DNA from: Allacma fusca
Taxonomy: Eukaryota; Arthropoda; Collembola; Symphypleona; Sminthuridae
Length of the DNA: 64,000 bases
Reading direction: 5' to 3'
Assembly (NCBI GenBank): GCA_947179485.1
Contig: OX359247.1
Span: forward strand, 39,966,801-40,030,800
This document shows, piece after piece, positions 43,080 through 54,154 of the stretch. How positions within the stretch are numbered: the stretch's first letter is position 1; every line of letters begins with the position of its first letter. A program made the translations under genes and the position numbers. The notes beneath the pieces were generated by a model, which did no database searches, had not been told where the DNA came from, and saw nothing but the letters and a program-made list of their open reading frames with translations.

Positions 43080-44248
43080 ATGAGTTATAACAAGCTTGTG
43101 AAATGAGCACATACTTATGTGTAAGTTAAAAATTATTTATTGTATCTGTAATATGAGTATTAAAAGGTGGTAATTTGATAGCGTCGACATCAAAAACATT
43201 ACATATTATTTCATTATCATTATATTATTTTGTTATAAACTTAGAACAATATTGAATACTTAATGTCATATATAATTAGTACACTGAGTCAATCATGACC
43301 ATTGTCAATGGAAAGCAGTGACAATTAAGTTCTTATACGTATTGCAATAAAACGTTTTTTGCAGGGGCAGTTAAGGCAAAAAATAGAAAGTGCAATATAT
43401 ATTGCTGTCAGAGAGTATGAGATCAACCAATTGACTTCAGAAGACTAAAAGCGTTCGTGCATAAATCATAAACATGTGCAAGTACTGCGTATGCAAGTAA
43501 CGGTTATGACGTTACGAGAGTTGACCTAGCATAGGAGGTCCACCTTGGTCACATTTCAAGGCTAATTCCCAATTTTCATGCTTGTAATTGAAATTTCATT
43601 CCAGAATGAATCCTAAGTAAGTTAGAGCTTCATTCAACATGCATATACCTATTCAAAATATTTTTGGCTTGGGCAGTTCCGTGTTAATTTCAATAATCAT
43701 TTTATAATTATTTTATCATTTTGTCATTATCAAGTAAATTCATGTAATCGCAATGAACCGATGATATGGGTGCCGCCCGAAAAGAATCCTAAATCAATTG
43801 AATTGATATAATGTTAACAGAAATTGAGGTACGCATTGACGAAAAGACAACAAGGGGAACTCAAATAACATTATTGCTACCACAGAAATTATTACTGATT
43901 GTGAGTTATTTCCAAGCCGTGGATTTTCACAGAAGAACCCAGCAACTTAAGATTGTAGTATTATTTAATTATCATATACACTTGAGGTATTTGGCAACCG
44001 CACAACATGAACACCCTCCAACAACTTCTTTTGCGGGACGTCATTAAGGACGGACGTCATTAAGGAATTATGTCACTGTGGATCTGCTTGTGTAGAATTG
44101 CTAAAAGTAATTAATACAGCTGCAGGAATATGGTCCAGGTTCCCAAAATAATGATGTACCAACGAAATAATTATTTAATTGACAGACGGCACATTACACA
44201 TTTGAACTATTGCCATAAATTACAATAAATAGTAAATTGCTGGAATAT
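43080..44248 (+). repeat. segmental duplication block upstream of the gutted protease
   Basis: Copy 3 of the block also seen at 870-4640 and 17800-18740. It continues after the hAT insertion into the protease promoter region (45371 onward). Confidence 0.75.
43690..43808 (+). mobile_element. LINE 3'-end fragment
   Basis: A short insertion in the duplicated block, ending with GGGTGCCGCCCGAAAAGA and a (ATTGA)n-like tail. These are the same 3' features as the two LINEs in the gypsy leader. Left boundary approximate; no TSD set. Confidence 0.65.
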
Positions 44249-44256
44249 ATGTTCAC

Positions 44257-45362
44257 CAGTGCTGGGACCTCTACTCTACTGAAAATAGAGGTAGTGGTAG
44301 AAATAGAGTAGGGTCGTTAAAATCAGCAAAACATCAGTAGAGGTGTAGTAGAGGTATACAGAAATTCTAGCATAATAGAGGTAGAGGAAAATAGTAGGCT
44401 AACATAAAATTAAGTGAGTAGAGGAGCGTTATTTAGGGTCCCAATTTAGATACCAGTAGTAGGAGTAGAGGTAGAACAGTACATCGTATTCTAATGATAG
44501 AGTAGAGGAAGTAGTAGTAGTAAGCTTATAGTAATAAGAAGTAATACATAAATTTACCATTTCCCTGAACACCCAATTTAATACTCGGAATGACATCTGG
44601 TGTCCGTATATACAACCTCACTTCACTTCATCATTACAGTAACTCATGAACGTGTTTTGTAGCTGCAAATGCAATAGAAGGGAATTGGAAATACATAACC
44701 AAATGTCATAACCACGTAATTCCCTTTATAAACACGCTAGTTTTTAAGCTTTTATCTAATTTAGCTTGTGGTAATTTTTTAGCTGTACTAATGGGGTACT
44801 GATCTTATTGTATTCAATAAAGCCTCAATATTAACGTTAAACTAGCAGAAATCAGTGATCTATTTTTTCTTGCTCACAATTACTCATGGAAAATGACCAT
44901 TTGAATACAAACGAGGTTCAAAGTTTTCGGGGCAATATGCAATTCGAATTCCGATATCCAGCCCTGGTAGAAATTGAATGATAATTCAGATTCTTAATGA
45001 ACCGTTTATAGGTACAAGTGAGGACTATTGGTTCTAACTTCATTACTGTTTATATTACATTCTGCTACTTTATTCTAAAACACCATGAATTTCTCTGTAA
45101 ATACTGTATTTTTTTGGTAGAGGTAGTGGTAACTAGCAGAGCCAAAAAAAATTTCGAGAATAGAGTAGAGGTAGAGTAGCGACAATAACTTTAACACATA
45201 ATAGAGTAGAATAATAGCTAGCAAGTCAGATGAACATAATAGCAGTAGAGGTCCTCTATTCTATCCAAAACCGCTGGTAGAGTAGAGTGTCATAGAGGCG
45301 GCAACTGTTGAAAAGTACAATAGAGTAGAATAGAATAGCGCTTGCTGAAACGCCCATCACTG
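44257..45362 (+). mobile_element. hAT element, TAGAGGTAG family, upstream of a protease pseudogene
   Basis: Ends CAGTGCTGGGA and, inverted, CAGTGATGGGC. Exact TSD ATGTTCAC (44249-44256 and 45363-45370). The left quarter is an array of agaGGTAGAGTAGtag motifs; the right quarter carries the same purine-rich motif. The AT-rich core may hold a degraded transposase end near 44640-44760, but the match is too weak to claim. Inserted about 120 bp upstream of the protease ATG. Confidence 0.9.
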
Positions 45363-45484
45363 ATGTTCACCACCTGGGAAGAAACCAATTACGAAAAAAA
45401 ATTCATAAATACCTTGTCTCTGTGAGTTTTGGAATCCGAAGAGTAAACTTCGAGTACTTTTCATATAAGAATCTCTGTGTCAAA

Positions 45485-46180
45485 ATGTTTCTAGTAAATT
45501 CCCTGTGGATTTTTTCTCTATTCCTCTGCGCTGTTAGTAGACCCGACGGAGAAAATTCTGGAGAAGAAAAGGTTTCCTTTGGGGATGAACCAATTGAAGA
45601 CTATCCATCCCGCGTGTCTCTTTTAATATAAGTACTTTGTAATTGTAAGTTTGTTACTTCAAACATTACTAGTTTGAATGGTGCGTTATATTGTAGAGAA
45701 TTGTCGAGGTTTAACGCAAGATTTTACCACTAGGGATGGATTGTGGACAACAAAACGTGTCTTAAAGCATGGAATGAGGAAATACACAAGTCCCACATTT
45801 GTGCCCAATTTAAAAACAAAAAGGGCGATCTCTCCGGGTCCGACAAAGGAGACAGTGGCAGTCCTTTATTGGCAACAGCTGCAGATGGCAAGGATGTTCA
45901 AGTAAGTTGAAACAAAATTTCCACGTTCCCTCCTTAAAAGAGTACCCTAGAAGCTTAAGATCTGTAACAGTGAGCACAGTAATTATTATAGTACAATAAT
46001 GTTTTTCGAAATCATTAATTATATAAACAATCATATTTCAACAACTCCATTACTACAAAATAACAAATTTTGACAGGCAAAGTGTGAATCGTCACTTGAC
46101 GGTATTTAGAGTAGAGCACCAGAAGTTTCAGTAACCTTGCATGAAATGCTTTGGAAATATGTTTCCAGATCGGCATTAAT
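45485..46180 (+). pseudogene. serine protease pseudogene lacking exons 2 and 3
   Basis: Exon 1 (from ATG at 45485) is close to the intact gene, but its end is altered so the frame stops at TAA within 45626-45631, before a usable splice donor. The sequence then passes directly to exon 4 (about 45730-45902, GWIVDNKTCLKAWNEEIH), whose active-site motif is GDSGSP instead of GDSGGP. Only the first few codons of exon 5 (after tttccag near 46168) remain. The catalytic His and Asp exons are missing, so no active protease can be made. The family identity is certain; exact remnant ends are approximate. Confidence 0.88.
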
Positions 46181-46443
46181 CCGTCCTTAATTAAATATGT
46201 ATGAGCCTTTTTGTACGAGGTGGGTCATACAACTTGGTCCCACCTGTAGCTCACATACTCACATCTATAATTTAGTAACCCATTAAAAAAAAATTAAAAT
46301 TGTGCATAAAATTGTTTTTGTCAGTTCCTAAATAAGCAATACCCAAAGAACCGATTCTACAAGCAACCGCATTTCATGCATAACTTAATATCATATCTCG
46401 TATTTCCGCTTTATAACGCTGTACATTGAACCGGAATTTCGAA

Positions 46444-46568
46444 GTCAAAACTTCCTAGTCAAAATTTCCTAGTCAGAATTTCCTAGTCAAAATTTCCTAG
46501 TCAAAATTTCCTAGTCAAAATTTCCTAGTCAAAATTTCCTAGTCAAAATTTCCTAGTCAAAATTTTCA
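46444..46568 (+). repeat. 14-bp minisatellite, about nine copies
   Basis: Units of TTTCCTAGTCAAAA in head-to-tail order with very few changes; the first copies are slightly diverged (acttcctagtc, gaatttcctag). It ends in attttcag, directly before the GC-rich cysteine frame. Confidence 0.92.
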
Positions 46569-46596
46569 GTAACTGGCGTGCGACACTTGCGTCATC

Positions 46597-46899
46597 ATGT
46601 GCTGCGGTTGCTGTAGAGGTTGTTGCTCTAGTCCGTGTTGCTGCTGCGGTTGTTGTGGAGGTTGTTGTGGCGGTTGTTGTAGGAGTTGTTGTGAACGTTG
46701 CTGTGGTAAATCCTGTCGTGTCTGCGGGTGCGGAGTCCCACACTGCCGTGGCTGCTATAGATGCTGTAGTAGTGCATGTGGATGTGGAGTTGGCTTTGCC
46801 TGTGGCAGTTGCTGCCGATTCTCTCCCACAAGCCCAAATAACACCATTAAAAGGACAACTCCTTCATTGCAGCCTCAACTCGGATGCACATTACAGTAG
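46597..46899 (+). CDS. candidate cysteine-rich protein, 100 aa
   Basis: A true ATG opens 100 codons with about 33 Cys: pairs and quartets of Cys separated by Gly/Arg (MCCGCCRGCC, later CRVCGCG and GCYRCC), then a Cys-poor tail ending in a stop at 46897-46899. It is preceded by a splice-acceptor-like attttcag at the end of the minisatellite, and an AATAAA follows at about 47027. The DNA is a TGT/TGC-GGT low-complexity tract, and two other frames are also open across it (Val/Ala-rich on +, Thr-rich on -), so the coding frame is not certain. No family recognised. Confidence 0.35.
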   Translation: MCCGCCRGCCSSPCCCCGCCGGCCGGCCRSCCERCCGKSCRVCGCGVPHCRGCYRCCSSACGCGVGFACGSCCRFSPTSPNNTIKRTTPSLQPQLGCTLQ

Positions 46900-47104
46900 T
46901 AACATTAGAAAGAATACTAAAAAAAATCCGGGAGTTCCATCCTACGTATCAATCAACCCGCCTCTAAGTTAATTCCATCAGCGATTTTACTTACCATGGA
47001 GCTCAGGAGGAAACGGAGTTCCATAAAATAAACACTTTGAGATGTTAATAATTCATTGGCTTTCTCTACAGAAATAATAAATAAAATCATACCAATTTCA
47101 CCAA

Positions 47105-47365
47105 TATTAAGATTTCTATTCAATGTGTTTTCGAATCAAAATCATTAAATTTTTAGGTTTCCTGGAAATGCATGTTAGCAATAATTATTATTTTTATAAA
47201 ACGTTCCCTGTGAAGGTTTTCCATTTAAAACCTTAGTAGAGTTTAATACTTATTGTATATGGATATTGGATAGATACATTTAACTTTAACATTAAGGATT
47301 AAGGAAGATGTAACTTCTTTACAAAATTATCATAACTCCGATATCTATCAATTTGTGGTAGCTGG
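47105..47365 (+). repeat. dispersed duplicate of 6530-6790
   Basis: See 6530-6790. Small indels separate the copies; no coding potential. Confidence 0.7.
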
Positions 47366-47589
47366 TAGTGCGACAATTACGACTGTTTGCATTAAACTAA
47401 AATAAATTAAACTGGGTGTATTCATTCAAAATCAACAGTCTCACCCCCACCTCCCCTTTCCAAATAGGTCTTCAGTCAAATTTGTTTTTACCAACAGTCT
47501 TAACAAGCACTGTACATGTAATCTCAATAACGCCTTGCTAGGTTTGTACACACAATTATTAGTTTAATTATTGCATTACGATTTCGGAC

Positions 47590-50500
47590 ATGGACAAGCT
47601 CAAGGAGCAATTTAAGATAAATGCAAAGGATTCTGAGGTAATAAAAAGCTGTCATTTGGTTGTAATGCGGGTTGACAAATAATCAGTGCTCGGACTGGGT
47701 ACAGAAACCGTGTACCCGTACCCATACCCGTACCCGAATATCGGGTACTACAAAATGCTGTACCTATACCCGTACCCATACCCGAGTACCCGGGTAAATT
47801 ATTTCAGTACCCGTACCCGTACCTGAAAATACAATGTAGTACCTGTACCCACAATTTACACGTACCCGTAATGTACCCAAAACCTGTACCCGTACCCGAG
47901 TATCTATTGTGTGTACCCGGGTATTACTCGGGTACTGGAAATTTGGCCGATTTAAAATCCTCGACGACATTAGCCTGCCCAGCTGAAAAATTTTAATGTG
48001 TCAATTTTTTGACCTTCCTTAAAAGTGTCCGGGATTTTGGGAATTTTACCTAGGCGTTAAAAACATCCTATTTGAATTTTTTGAAAACATTATTTAAGGC
48101 ATTTTGGGATTTTTTTAATAAACACTGACGAAATTTAAATCCTACTACCCCAAAATAATAACTTGCTGAATGAAATGAAATGTATTCTCGCTAATTGGAA
48201 TTGCGACGGATTCTTTAATACTAAACTCTTCGTAACTTGCTTTTCAACTTGGAGAACAAGAAACAATTTTTTTCAGGTTAATCGAACTCTGTAGTATAGA
48301 AAATGTTATACCGAAAAATTGAGTTGATCATAATTTTTGCAAGTCAAATATTGCGGTTTCAGGAAATAAATGTGGGAGGCAATATTGAATATTCATTTTA
48401 TATTACAGCTTTATAAAACAAACATAAAAAAAGTAAACTGTCTCTCACATTTATGAAGCCCGAGACGGAGATTTTCGAAAAATGCAGGCAAAATAGGACT
48501 AAAATGCAACCCCATGGAAGTTTTGAACGCCAAGTTCAGACGTCTGTCAAGTTCTTTTAACATCAAAATTATCAAGATTAATCAAAGGGACTGAAATATA
48601 AATATTGCGTGCAAGGAATGTTATAAATATTCACCTCAATAAATACTCAAAGTGTAATAAATACCTAGAATTGAAAATGCTCAAATTGCCTGCATAAAAT
48701 GCCTTGGCGTTTTCAAATGGGCAACCCTGCGTACTTGTAACGTTAAGAAATGGATCTGCTAATAAATTTATATTTATTCCGATCTTATCTCGTAATACGT
48801 CTTCAAATAATTGTAATGTTACGCTCCCAATGAAGCTAATTAAATTGAATCCCAAGAACTTCCCTCTTGAAATTCTTCGTTGATGAGCTTCACTATTTAA
48901 GTCCATAAACAGATGATTTCACTGACTCTACGCTCTATTTCTTTATTAGATTCCTTGGATGAATTATTAGAAGCGTTAGATTGCAACTACCACGTAATCA
49001 TAAATGAGACGAAGCCACTTATCTCTGTCACTAACGCAAGTATCTGTATACTACGAAATAAGCAACTCCACGGTTGGCAGGTCTTATTGTTAGCCATAGT
49101 AATCCATCCCATCAGGAATCCTTGAAGTACCCAAAAATACTCGGGTACAGCACCCACGGGTACAGGCATTTTACAAAGTGATACCCGTACCCATTGGGTA
49201 CTACCCGATTGCTACTGAGTGAGTACCCATACCCGTACCCGTACCTGTACCCACTTTATTGCCTAAAATCAAGAGTACGCGGGTATTACCCGCGTACTTG
49301 CGAGTACGCAACTTCTGTACCCGGGTAGTACCCATACCTGTACCCGTACCCATTTACCCGAGTATTACCCGTACCCAGTCCGAGCACTGCAAATAATAAG
49401 CCCATAAAAATCGGCTCCCCTGAGTTATATCGGCATTTTCCTTCAAATGGAAATGAACGACACTAAATAGGTATTTGATATACATGTAAATACTAGTAAG
49501 ACAAATACAAAACCCTACTTATAAATATTTATTAAGAGGAACATTACATCCGGGTTTTTTAGGTGTGGATTTACCCTTATATAAGATAAAAATTATCGCT
49601 CAATTAAGATTAGCACCTGAGAGAGAGTCCAGGATCTTTTTAAAAGGAAAGAAGCTAGAAGTAGCAAGTTATAAGATATGTAGGATATGTGGTAGGGCTA
49701 AAGAATCGTGGCACCATTTTTTGATGAAATGTCCTTGTATGGACAATGTAAGAGAAAAGTTTTTTGGGGTTATTAGATGTACCCCAGGCAAAGCTATAAA
49801 GATCTCCTAGCCAGTAATGATATAGGTGTATTAAATAACATTATTTACTTTGTAATAGAATTAAGCAAAATTATACATAATTTAAATTAGGAAAGCGGAC
49901 TAATGTCCTGCAAATTGTCTGTCGAAACGTTGCTAATTGTTTTTGTTTTGTGTATGAGCACGCTCGAGAACACAATAAATACATACATACATACATACAT
50001 ACATAGTAAGACAAATACACATATTTTTTAGGAGCTCCGCCGAAGGAGAGTAGTAGAAATGGTGGAACTTCGAAAGGCCACGAAAGATGATCAACTGACT
50101 CGCAGGCGTAAAATTGATGAAGATGACAGCTCCTCGGAAGAAGTCCTTGAACTGAATCCTAAGGAAAAACAAGAAAGACTGGAAAATATTATTGCTATAA
50201 ATAATTTAATGACTGGGTATTTATTTTACTTATACATAACCTAGAACTAAATTGGATTTTTTATAAATGTACACTATGGACATGTATGAAATTTCAGTGA
50301 AATGCTTGTTGCAACCATTTTTTTCTGACTGGAATAGTAATGACCCGCTGCAGCACTTGCAAGGTTTGAGAATGGCCCATAACTTCCTCAAAACGATTCG
50401 GCCTCGACCCATAGACTTATTCGTTACTCATGGGATCGTCTCAAAACTCGTTGAGTATTTAAAAATGGAGGAACATCCAGAAATGCAATACATTGCGTGC

Positions 50501-52266
50501 TGGGTCCTAACAACAGTCGCGTTTGGAAATCATGAACAAACCAGTGCAGTTGTTCAAGCAGGAGCTGTAGATGTATTGCTGCATCTCTTCGATTCGCCCG
50601 TTCCGCGAATCGTTGATCAGGCAATTTGGTGCATTGGGAATATTTCCGGAGATGGTCCAGAGATGCAAAAGCATCTTTTAAGTAGAGGACTGGTCACTAA
50701 ACTTGTCCAAATGGCTCAATGTCAGAGGAAATTGGCTGTAAGTGACATTTTCAAATCATTTTTGTACAGGTTTAATATAAACACTTCCCATTAAAAATAC
50801 TAGTGTTAATTGTGCCTTTTTTCTGCCAGTCGGAACATTTAAGCAACATTGTTTGGACCTTGGCAAACCTTTGCGAAAATCCAGAATATCCCAGTACGGA
50901 CATGCAAAGTTGTCTTTCCGTATTCTGTCGTCGAACTTTTCATAAAGATATGAAAGTTGTTCGTACGTTTTCGTTTCTCTTAATATTCCCTTATATTTGC
51001 AATCTTTTTAAAGGCTGCACTAATTTGCGAATATTTATCCAGGCGAAGCAGTTCGAGGAATTTTGATGCTCAGCTTTAAGGAAGAATGGTTGGAAAGTAT
51101 TTACACTTCAAATGTGCTAACAGAAGTGGTAGAATTCCTGAGATCCGAAGACTGGAAATTAGTCAAACTCAGTTTGAAGATCGTTGGACACTTTGCTGCT
51201 GGTAGCGATCAGCAGGTAGCATTCATGTAATTTATTGGCATCTGAGATGTTTTATTTACAAAAGTCTCGGGTTGTCCCAAACTTCAGGTACAATACTTAA
51301 TTGATGCCGTCGCCCTTCCCTCAATTATCTCATTGATGAAGAGCAACCTTAAATATTTTATGAAAGAAGCATCCAGGACTGCTGGAAATATTGCATGTGG
51401 AACTTTGGAACAAATCATTGCACTTCTGAATGCAGGAGTAACAGCTCCTGCTATTTATGTGCTGGAAAATGTAAACATTTTAATAATTAACTTGTCTGCT
51501 GGTTTTACCAAAAATATAAGCATGTTTGTGAAAGACTAGAGTCACAAAATAAAATGCAAAAATAGGGAGACAAAGACAGTGTGATTGAAGCTCTTCACCT
51601 ACTGACGAACATCACGACAGTGTGCAAGATGGATCAATTGGTGTACCTAGAAAAACAAGATGTCATTCCTGCAGTCTGCAAGCACCTCAATGGCCGTAAC
51701 TCCTCTGGGGTTTACAATGCTCTCAAATGTATTCATAATATTTTGAGGGTGAGTAATTTTTAAATCAGTATTAAATTGAGACACGTTGTAGAATTGATGG
51801 AACCTAGCAGCTACTTCTTTAAGAGGCAGCGATAAATCGTCAGTGAGTAGTGTGTAAATTATTAATTTTGGGCTCTTTGATTTCATTTGACAATGTTGTT
51901 CAGATTGCAGACAAGTACGATGAATTAGATGAATATCTGGAACTAATAGAGGAAGCCCACGGGAAGGAGTTGATGGAGCAACTTCAAACGCATGAAAATA
52001 AAACCATTAGCTCCAGGGCTTCGTACGTTTTGGACAAATATTTTAACGACATTGAGGTACAGAAGAATTTTGTTTATTCAGTTTTTGAAGTTAGATCATT
52101 ACATTTGTCATTTATTGAAATAATGACACTAAAATATGAGAAAAACATTTCCCAGGTTACTGATACAGAAACTGACAGCGAAAGAGGCTCTGGCGATACT
52201 ATATGCGATGATGGGGAAGAAATGGTTATGCAAGTCAGTACTGACTTTGTGTACGACTTCAACTAA
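47590..52266 (+). CDS. importin subunit alpha (karyopherin alpha), divergent, 9 exons
   Basis: Nuclear import adaptor that binds cargo NLSs and importin beta. Exons: 47590-47637, 50032-50216, 50298-50737, 50830-50962, 51043-51215, 51288-51470, 51566-51748, 51904-52056 and 52156-52266; all GT-AG with matching phases. About 535 codons, the normal family length. The IBB domain spans exons 1-2 (ELRRRRVVEMVELRK, LTRRRK). Armadillo repeats follow: ACWVLTTVAFG, AIWCIGNISGD, IVWTLANLCEN, then KIVGHFAAG, TAGNIACG, LHLLTNITT, LKCIHNILR. The N-terminal (major-site) Trp/Asn ladder is largely kept, but the Trp residues of ARM 4, 6 and 7 are lost. The C-terminus is acidic. Exon 3 has a frame problem in a T7 run (50318-50324). 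A germline-type paralogue is possible; this is inference. Confidence 0.88.
47684..49389 (+). mobile_element. hAT element, GTACCCGTACCC family, in importin intron 1
   Basis: Perfect 19-bp inverted ends CAGTGCTCGGACTGGGTAC and GTACCCAGTCCGAGCACTG, TSD CAAATAAT (47676-47683 and 49390-49397). Subterminal arrays of GTACCCGTACCC and its inverse GGGTA span about 300 bp on each side. The 1.1-kb AT-rich core has frames at 48631-48906 (-) and 48913-49125 (+) that I could not match to a transposase. Confidence 0.95.
49510..50004 (+). mobile_element. 5'-truncated LINE with 15-16-bp TSD, just before importin exon 2
   Basis: Flanked by AGTAAGACAAATACA (49495-49509 and 50005-50019; a preceding T also matches). 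It encodes the end of a LINE reverse transcriptase (frame 49565-49810, with CRICGRAKESWHHFLMKC as the CCHC motif), then a 3' UTR and a (ACAT)n tail (49978-50004). A family different from the leader LINEs (no GGGCGCCGCCC hairpin). It ends only 27 bp from the exon 2 acceptor. Confidence 0.9.
50318..50324 (+). other. T7 run that breaks the importin reading frame
   Basis: From exon 2 through the acceptor at 50297 the frame reads TGEMLVATIFF and then stops. The following exon sequence (SDWNSNDPLQHLQGL) is in the next frame. One T fewer in this run would make the frame continuous and match the family's IFS motif. It is either a sequencing/assembly error or an inactivating insertion. Confidence 0.75.
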
Positions 52267-52704
52267 TTTTTGTAAAATTGGAATGGGAAATGCGTAGCTT
52301 TTCGGATTAAAGAGAATTTCTCGTAAAACCATTTAAAATTGAATACAACCTATAAAATTGGCTCACTGATTGTGAGAACTGCCGATTCGACTTTTAATGT
52401 ATTTACTTATATACATCGCAAGAACGTGATGGCTTCTCCTTTTAAAGAAAATTCTTATTAGTTTCTACTAACTAAGAATTCATTTACGAATACACAGGGT
52501 GTACCAAAGCCTTTCCTCATGGTTTACAGAGCAATGAAGCATCTTTCAATTGAGCTATCTGTATCCGTATTAGAATATAATCCCTTTCCTTAAGTTATTG
52601 CGGCTTTTCCTCGTCTTATGTTGCTAAATATATATAAATTATATGATTGTTTTTATATATAAAATAGTATATAGTATACCGGCATAGTAATACGTGTGAC
52701 ATTT
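52267..52704. other. 3' flank of the importin gene
   Basis: AT-rich 3' UTR and downstream DNA. ggattaaagagaa near 52304 is a possible weak polyadenylation signal (ATTAAA). No other gene seen. Confidence 0.5.
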
Positions 52705-52873
52705 GAGACCGTTCAAATAAGATATTATTCGTTTGTGATTACTACTTACAATTTGACAGCTACTGTATGCGCATCAGCTAATTTACGAGTTAGCTAATAG
52801 TACATTTCACAGCACATCCACTAGGAATTATATGTATTGTGTAACATTAAAGAAATAATTATAAAATTTCACT
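52705..52873 (+). repeat. dispersed duplicate of about 7795-7965
   Basis: Landmarks gttcaaataagatat, gacagctactgtatgcgcat and tacgagttagcta are shared with 7795-7965. The similarity resumes after the hAT element, at 53775 (aaaacgctttttag). Confidence 0.65.
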
Positions 52874-53766
52874 CGTGTCCAGAGCTAATCCCGCCTCGAC
52901 AATCCCGCCAGTGATAGCTCCGCCGAAGCAACCCCGAGCATTTAATCCCGATCTCAAAAGTATGTATTCCAGCCAACCATAACCCCGCTGACGATATTCC
53001 CGACCCAGGTTTTTTTGAATTAACTTCAGTAAACAATAATTGTTTGCTATTATTTAATATTATCCATGTCCTTGACAACAAGCTGTGTGCTGTTGACTGG
53101 CCGTTTTGATATGTACCTATATTGTGAATTGTGACATTTGAATGTAGCTACACTGTTCATTATTCAGCATCTAAATACTATAATTTGAAGGTGATGATTG
53201 ATGATGACAGTGGAAGTGTGGAAGAGGGGACATTTTTAAATCTTCGCTCCCTCCTCAACACGCTTTTTAGGTTTGCGAGTACCTAATGCCATAAAGCGCT
53301 TTTGCTATAAGTAATGCGCTGTACAAGCACACGGCACGCAACGCAGCACGCTTTGGCTTTAGCTAGAATTGCCGTTCCGCGTCCTCTCCCATTACATTAC
53401 ATAGCATGCTTCCACCGACGCAGGCGGTGGCTATGCTGCTCGTTAGAACTAAAAAAATCGGAAATTAACGTTAAAATGACATTTAAATAGCAACGACAGA
53501 CTCTTTTTCTTCTCTTTGCTTATTATTTGTTTATTATTCGGATCTGTACTTCGGATCTTGAGTGCTCAACTGTTGTATCTTCACTGTTGTTATAGCAACA
53601 TCATTTTATTTCATTAAATGCTGTGTTTCATTGCATGGCGGGATTATCTCATTAGTGTCGGGATTATCGCGAGCGGGATTATATACATCGGTCAAACTGA
53701 CAGCGGGATACAGTTCACGGGAATAATTCCAGCGGGATTATCGCGGCGGGATTAGCTCTGAACTCC
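52874..53766 (+). mobile_element. hAT element, GCGGGATTA family, with composite core
   Basis: TSD ATTTCACT (52866-52873 and 53767-53774). Near-terminal inverted repeat CAGAGCTAATCCCGC and GCGGGATTAGCTCTG, starting 6 bp inside the ends. Arrays of AATCCCGCC on the left and GCGGGATTA(T/C) on the right. The core at about 53215-53330 resembles 7245-7320, which suggests an older repeat captured inside. Confidence 0.88.
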
Positions 53767-53916
53767 ATTTCACTGCAAAACGCTTTTTAGAAAGTGGAGC
53801 TTTCGTACACATATCATAATCCAGCTGGGATATTTATGCCTACATTGTTTGATAAAATAGCTCAATTTATTCTACACCCTTTCTACATCCTATATACTAA
53901 TTTGAAAGAGGTCGTC

Positions 53917-53918
<2 letters not shown>

Positions 53919-53947
<29 letters not shown>
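53919..53947 (+). repeat. (GAT)n microsatellite
   Basis: Roughly nine GAT/ATG units; explains the short Met-rich frame here. Confidence 0.9.
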
Positions 53948-54154
53948 CAGTCGTCACTTATGTACGTGACATGTTGAAGCATTGCGGTTAAAAAATGCTT
54001 TGATTTTTATTTTAAAGCATTTATTTTTGCTCGAATGAAATAAATACGAACCGCTATTCTTTTTTTAAACATTTCTTTTTTGTTTACTTTAACAGGCTAA
54101 AGTTATGGTAACCAAGTGTTACTGCAACTTAATCCTGTTCAAGTCAACACAAAA

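Noticed and set aside
46543..46972. Val/Ala-rich (+) and Thr-rich (-) frames over the Cys-rich tract
   Set aside because: Same trinucleotide tract read in other registers; only the Cys frame has an ATG at the start of the tract with a balanced tail, and even that is weak.
48631..49125. Transposase gene in the importin-intron hAT element
   Set aside because: The short frames show no RNase H-like or dimerisation motif of hAT transposases.
53794..53991. 65-codon frame with a Met run
   Set aside because: Created by the GAT microsatellite.
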